26,802 nt of DNA from an uncultured Oscillospiraceae bacterium (GTDB lineage Bacteria; Bacillota; Clostridia; Oscillospirales; Oscillospiraceae), in the NCBI GenBank assembly GCA_910587205.1, contig CAJULZ010000024.1, positions 1 through 26,802 of the forward strand, in the 5' to 3' direction. Of this stretch, positions 23,111 to 26,802 are shown piece after piece; the first letter of the stretch is position 1, and each line of letters opens with the position of its first letter. The notes under the pieces were generated by a model, which did not search any database, was not told where the DNA came from, and saw only the letters and a program-made list of their open reading frames with translations. The translations under genes were made by a program, and so were the position numbers.

Positions 23111-24385
23111 TTAACCCTCCTGATAGATAATATTTCCCTGGGAAATGGTATATTTAACTTTGCCCTGCACTTTGCGTCCATGGAAGGGGGTGTTCCGGCC
23201 CTTGGATATAAACTGGTTCTTATCAATGATCCACTCCTGATCGGGGTCGAAAATGACCAGGTCGGCATCCCGGCCCACCTCCAATGTTCCCTTGTCCAGC
23301 CCCAGCAGGGCGGCGGGAGAGGCGGACATCAGCGACAGGACCCGGCTCAGCGGCAGCGCCCCCGTGTGGTACAAAGCAGTGAGGGACAGGGTCAGGGAGG
23401 TCTCCAGTCCTACCATGCCACTGGGGGCATCGGGCAGGGGCTGGGCCTTTTCCTCAGTTGTGTGGGGGGCATGGTCGGTGACGATGGCGTCAATGGTGCC
23501 GTCCTGGAGCCCCGCCCGGATGGCGTCCACATCCGCGAGGGTGCGCAGGGGTGGGTTGACCCTGGCCATGGAACCTTGGGAGAGGATTTCCTGCTCGGTG
23601 AGGATAAAGTACTGGGGGCAGGTTTCGCAGGTGATCCAGATACCCCGAGCCTTTGCCTGACGGATGATGTCCACGCCTTTACCGGTGGAGATGTGGCAGA
23701 TGTGGATATGGGCCCCGGTATCCTCCGCCAACATCACGTCCCGCATGATCTGCAACTCCTCCGCGACAGCGGGACGGCCGGGGAGGCCAAGGGCCTGGGA
23801 CACCTTGCCCTCGTTGACGGCGTAGTTTTGCACCAAGTCTTTATCCTCGCAGTGGTCCAGCAGGGGAAGCCCCAGCGATTTGACCTGCCGCATGGCTTCC
23901 CGGAGCAGGGCAAGGTTTTGGATGGGGACTCCATCGTCGGTGAAGGCAGGAATGCCGGCGGCCTTCAGCGCGGTAAAATCTGTGAGGCGTTCCCCCTTTT
24001 GCCCCAAGGTTACCGCCCCGGCGGGGAGGACGTTTATCCCAGTAAAGGCCGCCTTGGCTTGCACGAGCCTTACAATATCTGGACAGTCTGTAGCGGGGCG
24101 GGTGTTGGGCATGGCTACGAGCGTGGTCACGCCTCCCCTCGCGGCGGCGGCGCACCCGGAGGCTACGGTTTCCTTGACCTCAAAGCCCGGTTCCCGCAGA
24201 TGGACGTGCATGTCCACCAAGCCGGGGGCGGCCACCAGCCCGGACGCATCCAGTATCCGGGCGCCGGGAGAATCCAGATTATCACCCAGTTGGGTGATTC
24301 TGCCGTCATTGATCAAGATATCCATGCGGCCGTCGATGTTGCGGGAAGGGTCGACCACCCGGGCGCCCTTGATGAGAAGCTGCAA
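23111..24385 (-). CDS. pyrC: dihydroorotase, class I
   Basis: 424 residues, an amidohydrolase that closes carbamoyl aspartate to dihydroorotate. The metal site is visible: HVH in VDMHVHLREPG (His60, His62), DDG in AFTDDGVPI, LDHCEDKD, HICHISTG, and the catalytic Asp of VTDHAPHT. The start is a TTG at 24385, with AGGAGGG 7 bases upstream. It is the first gene of the pyr operon; pyrB and carAB are not in the window, so carbamoyl aspartate synthesis must be encoded elsewhere. Confidence 0.95.
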   Translation of the reverse strand: MQLLIKGARVVDPSRNIDGRMDILINDGRITQLGDNLDSPGARILDASGLVAAPGLVDMHVHLREPGFEVKETVASGCAAAARGGVTTLVAMPNTRPATDCPDIVRLVQAKAAFTGINVLPAGAVTLGQKGERLTDFTALKAAGIPAFTDDGVPIQNLALLREAMRQVKSLGLPLLDHCEDKDLVQNYAVNEGKVSQALGLPGRPAVAEELQIMRDVMLAEDTGAHIHICHISTGKGVDIIRQAKARGIWITCETCPQYFILTEQEILSQGSMARVNPPLRTLADVDAIRAGLQDGTIDAIVTDHAPHTTEEKAQPLPDAPSGMVGLETSLTLSLTALYHTGALPLSRVLSLMSASPAALLGLDKGTLEVGRDADLVIFDPDQEWIIDKNQFISKGRNTPFHGRKVQGKVKYTISQGNIIYQEG

Positions 24386-24432
24386 AGGGGATCCCTCCTG
24401 ACGTAACTGTAATATATTGAAGCGTTTTGCTT

Positions 24433-24461
24433 ATTATATAGTATCTGAGCCCTAAGCGCAA
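24433..24461 (-). promoter_or_regulatory. sigma-A promoter of the pyr operon
   Basis: Read on the minus strand: TTGCGC, 17-base spacer, perfect TATAAT. The transcript start near 24426 leaves a leader of only about 40 bases before the pyrC start, too short for a PyrR-type attenuator. The -35 lies about 15 bases past the rnpB terminator T-tract. Confidence 0.75.
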
Positions 24462-24475
24462 CGGACAAACGAAAA

Positions 24476-24511
24476 GAAATAAAAAGGCAGGGCCCTGAAG
24501 GGGGCCCTGCC
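24476..24511 (-). terminator. intrinsic terminator of rnpB
   Basis: On the minus strand GGCAGGGCCC pairs with GGGCCCTGCC (10 bp, 6-base loop), then TTTTTATTTC. It lies 7 bases after the RNA's P1 stem. Confidence 0.92.
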
Positions 24512-24518
24512 ACTGGCG

Positions 24519-24870
24519 CAAGTGAGCCTGTAAGCCGGGTTCTGTCATTTAAGACAGCCATCTATCTCGACGCACCGTTGCCGGTGCGCTCCAGCCGCCT
24601 CCCGAACACGGCCGGGCCAGCCTATTGTGTTCCCACGGCGTTGCTCCGGATAGAGTTTACAGCAATGGGCGCTTGGCACGCCATTGGGTGAGCTCTTACC
24701 TCGCCTTTCCACCCTTGCAGGCAAGCGGATGCCTGCCTGCGGTCTATTTCTGTTGCACTTTTCCTGGGGTCGCCCCCGGCGGGTGTTACCCGTTATCCTT
24801 GCCCTGCGGAGCCCGGACTTTCCTCACGGACGGCCTTTTGGCCTGGCCGCGCGGCTGTCCAGCTCACTTG
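24519..24870 (-). ncRNA. rnpB: RNase P RNA, bacterial class A
   Basis: Catalytic RNA that trims tRNA precursors. About 352 bases. The termini pair as the P1 stem: CAAGTGAGC at the 5' end with GCTCACTTG at the 3' end. The universally conserved parts are present: GAGGAAAGTCCGGGCTCC near the 5' end, ATAACGGGTAA, ACAGAAATAGACCGC, and the 3' ACAGAACCCGGCTTACAGG. The TGTAAACTCTATCCGGAGCAA stretch resembles the P15/P16 region of class A. Ends are set by the P1 pairing, accurate to a few bases. The region also contains plus-strand open frames, which I discount. Confidence 0.96.
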
Positions 24871-24878
24871 CAAAATTG

Positions 24879-24907
24879 ATTGTACTTCAATTTTGGGTGA
24901 TTGTCAA
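24879..24907 (-). promoter_or_regulatory. sigma-A promoter of rnpB
   Basis: Read on the minus strand: perfect TTGACA, 17-base spacer, TACAAT. The predicted start of transcription (about 24872) fits the RNA 5' end set by P1. Its -35 shares five bases with the murD -35. Confidence 0.85.
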
Positions 24908-24929
24908 ATGGATTTGGATGGGGTATAAT
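24901..24929 (+). promoter_or_regulatory. sigma-A promoter of murD
   Basis: TTGTCA (24901-24906), 17-base spacer, perfect TATAAT (24924-24929). The transcript begins near 24936, giving a leader of about 70 bases with a small hairpin GGCAGG/CCTGCC (24957-24975). It overlaps the rnpB -35 box on the other strand. Confidence 0.8.
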
Positions 24930-25005
24930 AACATCTGTATCGTTATGGGAAGCTCTGGCAGGGCGTGGTCCTGCCTTAAAAATGTGAGATGGAGGTGCGG
25001 CTGGG

Positions 25006-26388
25006 ATGGAATCTGCGCTAAAAGGGTATTTCAGTTCCCTAAAGGGAAAGCGGGTGACGGTGATCGGTCTGGGTGTATCGAACACGCCGCTGGTAGAGCG
25101 GCTGTTGGACGCGGGTGTGCCAGTGCTGGTCTGCGATAAGCGCAGGCGGGAGGACTTCAACGGTCTGATCGAGTCGCTGGAGCGCCGTGGGATAGAGGCC
25201 GTCCTGGGCCCGGACTATTTGGACCATTTGGACGGCTCGGACGTGATTTTTCGCACCCCGGGGCTACGGCCCGACCTGCCCCAGATTGCCCAGGCGGTGG
25301 CGCGGGGCGCGCAGTTGACATCTGAAATGGAGGCGTTTCTATCCCTGTGCCCTTGCCGGATCATCGCGGTGACCGGCTCCGACGGCAAGACGACGACGAC
25401 CACGATTATTGCCGGGATGCTCAAGGCAGCGGGTTACCGCACCTTTGTGGGTGGTAATATCGGCAATCCGCTGCTGTGCCAGGTGGATGAGATCCGGCCG
25501 GACGATATGGTGGTGCTGGAGCTGTCCTCGTTTCAGCTGCTCACCATGCGGCAGAGTCCCAGCATTGCGGTGGTTACCAATCTGGCGCCCAACCACTTGG
25601 ACGTACACAAGGACATGGATGAGTATGTGGCGGCCAAACGGAATATTTTTGCTTACCAGGACGCCTGCGATAAGGTGGTACTCAATGCGGACAACGAACT
25701 CACCGCGGGGTTTGCTCAGGAGGCCAGGGGACAGGTGGCGTTGTTCAGCCGAAAAAAAGCGGTGGAGAACGGGTGTTACCTGAAGGACGGTATGGTGATG
25801 TATTGCCGCCGGCCTGTTCTCCATGTGGAGGACATTTTGCTCCCTGGTTTGCATAACTTAGAAAATTACATGGCTGCTATTGCGGTGGTGGAGGACCTGG
25901 TGCCCGATGAGGTGATCCGGGGGTTTGCCCGTACCTTTGGTGGGGTGTCCCACCGCATCGAATTGGTGCGGGAGTTGGACGGTGTGCGTTACTACAACGA
26001 TTCCATCGCCTCCAGCCCAAGCCGGACCATTGCGGGGCTCCGTTCTTTTGACCAAAAGGTGATTCTGATCGCCGGCGGCTATGATAAGCATATTCCTTAT
26101 GATGTACTGGGGCCTGAGATCGTAAGATCGGTGAAGACGCTGCTGCTGACAGGAGATACGGCGGAGAAGATCAAAGCGGCTACGCTGGCGGCCCTAGGCT
26201 GTAGGCCAGGTATGCTGGACATTGAGGACTGCGCCGGCCTGGAGGATGCGGTGGGGCGTGCCCATGCCTTGGCCCGCCCGGGGGACATCGTTATCATGTC
26301 CCCTGCCAGCGCGTCTTTTGACCGGTTCAAAAACTTTGAGGAGCGGGGCAATGCTTTTAAAAGCTTTGTGAATGCTTTGGAAACGTAA
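25006..26388 (+). CDS. murD: UDP-N-acetylmuramoyl-L-alanine--D-glutamate ligase
   Basis: 460 residues. Cytosolic ATP-dependent ligase that adds D-Glu to UDP-MurNAc-L-Ala in peptidoglycan precursor synthesis. The N-terminal nucleotide-binding domain opens with VTVIGLGVSN (17-26); the ATP P-loop is GSDGKTTTT (124-132); the Mur ligase blocks NLAPNHLDVH, YYNDSIASSPSRT and AGGYDKHIPYD follow in order. The ribosome site is GGAGG (24991-24995), 10 bases before the ATG. It is the first gene from the rnpB/murD promoter region, followed 21 bases later by an M42 peptidase. It is not beside other mur or fts genes here, as it often is. Confidence 0.96.
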   Translation: MESALKGYFSSLKGKRVTVIGLGVSNTPLVERLLDAGVPVLVCDKRRREDFNGLIESLERRGIEAVLGPDYLDHLDGSDVIFRTPGLRPDLPQIAQAVARGAQLTSEMEAFLSLCPCRIIAVTGSDGKTTTTTIIAGMLKAAGYRTFVGGNIGNPLLCQVDEIRPDDMVVLELSSFQLLTMRQSPSIAVVTNLAPNHLDVHKDMDEYVAAKRNIFAYQDACDKVVLNADNELTAGFAQEARGQVALFSRKKAVENGCYLKDGMVMYCRRPVLHVEDILLPGLHNLENYMAAIAVVEDLVPDEVIRGFARTFGGVSHRIELVRELDGVRYYNDSIASSPSRTIAGLRSFDQKVILIAGGYDKHIPYDVLGPEIVRSVKTLLLTGDTAEKIKAATLAALGCRPGMLDIEDCAGLEDAVGRAHALARPGDIVIMSPASASFDRFKNFEERGNAFKSFVNALET

Positions 26389-26409
26389 AGAAGAAGGGGT
26401 AACGCGAGA

Positions 26410-26802
26410 GTGGAAACGGAACAGGTATTAGAACAGCTGTGTGCTATTGGGGCGCCGTCCGGGTTTGAGTGCCCGGCGGTTGAGGCGGCGCGGGAGCTGC
26501 TGGAGCCGTTGGTGGATGAGGTGTGGGTAGACCGGTTGGGCAATGTGGTGGGTGTGCGCCGCTGTGGGAAGCCCGGGGCGAAAAAATTGTTGTTAGACGC
26601 CCATTTGGATGAGGTGGGACTCACTGTCACTGGGATAGAAAATGGCTTTTTGCGCTTCGCTGCCATGGGGGTGGACATCCGTATGCTGCCTGACCGGGAG
26701 GTGACGGTGCTCACGGATCCTCCTGTGTTGGGGGTAGTGGCCTGCCTGCCGCCCCATGTGCTGTCCGCGGAGGAGCGGGAGCAGGCCCCCAAGGTGGAGG
26801 AG
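26410..26802 (+). CDS. M42 family metallopeptidase, 3' truncated by the window
   Basis: 131 codons seen, running off the right edge. The N-terminus matches M42 glutamyl/lysyl aminopeptidases: GAPSGFECPAVEAA (14-27), the first metal histidine in LLLDAHLDEVGL (His65, Asp67), and MGVDIRMLPDREV (86-98). The family comprises cytosolic aminopeptidases of dinuclear metal type, usually making large tetrahedral complexes; the remaining metal ligands are outside the window. I choose GTG at 26410, with an AAGGGG site (26394-26399) 10 bases upstream. It begins 21 bases after murD and may be co-transcribed with it. Confidence 0.85.
   Translation, partial: METEQVLEQLCAIGAPSGFECPAVEAARELLEPLVDEVWVDRLGNVVGVRRCGKPGAKKLLLDAHLDEVGLTVTGIENGFLRFAAMGVDIRMLPDREVTVLTDPPVLGVVACLPPHVLSAEEREQAPKVEE

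Noticed and set aside
22898..24406. 502-codon plus-strand frame opposite pyrC and pyrF
   Set aside because: Both opposing genes carry complete catalytic motifs; this frame is low-complexity Gly/Gln/His-rich and has no ribosome site.
24625..25139. Plus-strand open frames across the rnpB region
   Set aside because: The minus strand matches RNase P RNA with paired ends, promoter and terminator.
1..26802. Insertion sequences, prophage, CRISPR arrays, tRNAs
   Set aside because: No transposase, integrase, direct-repeat array or tRNA cloverleaf was seen; gene content is chromosomal housekeeping.

Overview
The window looks like a chromosomal segment of a Gram-positive, low-to-moderate-GC-lineage anaerobe of the Clostridia (Bacillota), most likely near the Oscillospiraceae/Ruminococcaceae gut commensals such as Flavonifractor, Intestinimonas or Oscillibacter. 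The grounds are the IspH-ribosomal protein S1 fusion, the HI0933-cmk-plsC-ispH gene order, Clostridia-type families (DUF4364, CmpB-type membrane protein, SpoIID-like protein), strong Shine-Dalgarno sites, sigma-A promoters with 17-bp spacers, and a GC-rich codon usage. The genus is inference. I see no insertion sequence, prophage, CRISPR array or tRNA.

Layout. (1) 1-4092, plus strand: an operon of an FAD-dependent HI0933-family oxidoreductase (5' truncated), cmk, plsC and an ispH-S1 fusion, with overlapping stops and starts and a strong terminator. The S1 half carries its own in-frame Shine-Dalgarno/ATG and there is a promoter-like AT-rich patch inside the ispH half. (2) 4164-5841: a DUF362/ferredoxin protein and a GNAT acetyltransferase. 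(3) 5840-6625, minus: a helix-turn-helix regulator fused to 16 hydrophobic five-residue repeats, facing away from deoC. (4) 6832-12927: deoC, a nucleoside-type BMP lipoprotein with a structured leader, then an ABC ATPase and two permeases. Together these form a plausible (deoxy)nucleoside uptake and catabolism block. (5) 12965-14478: a MATE transporter under a perfect consensus promoter. (6) 14511-15919, minus: a DUF4364 protein and a CmpB-type membrane protein. (7) 15946-18099, minus: a three-gene set with a prealbumin-like small protein, a SpoIID-like/peptidoglycan-binding protein and a second peptidoglycan-binding protein, none with a signal peptide. (8) 18326-18799: a Gly/Asn-rich lipoprotein. 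(9) 18809-24461, minus: a pyrimidine operon pyrC-pyrF-pyrK-pyrD followed by a histidine phosphatase-GNAT fusion and a small membrane protein. (10) 24476-24907, minus: RNase P RNA with promoter and terminator. (11) 24901-26802: murD and the start of an M42 peptidase. The rnpB and murD promoters are back-to-back and share their -35 position.

Most of the window is housekeeping. The parts least explained by known biology are the regulator with the 5-residue glycine repeat, the signal-less SpoIID/peptidoglycan-binding operon, the phosphatase-GNAT fusion at the end of the pyr operon, the internal expression signals of S1, and the leader RNA of the BMP lipoprotein. All functional assignments rest on motif recognition by eye; no database search was run.
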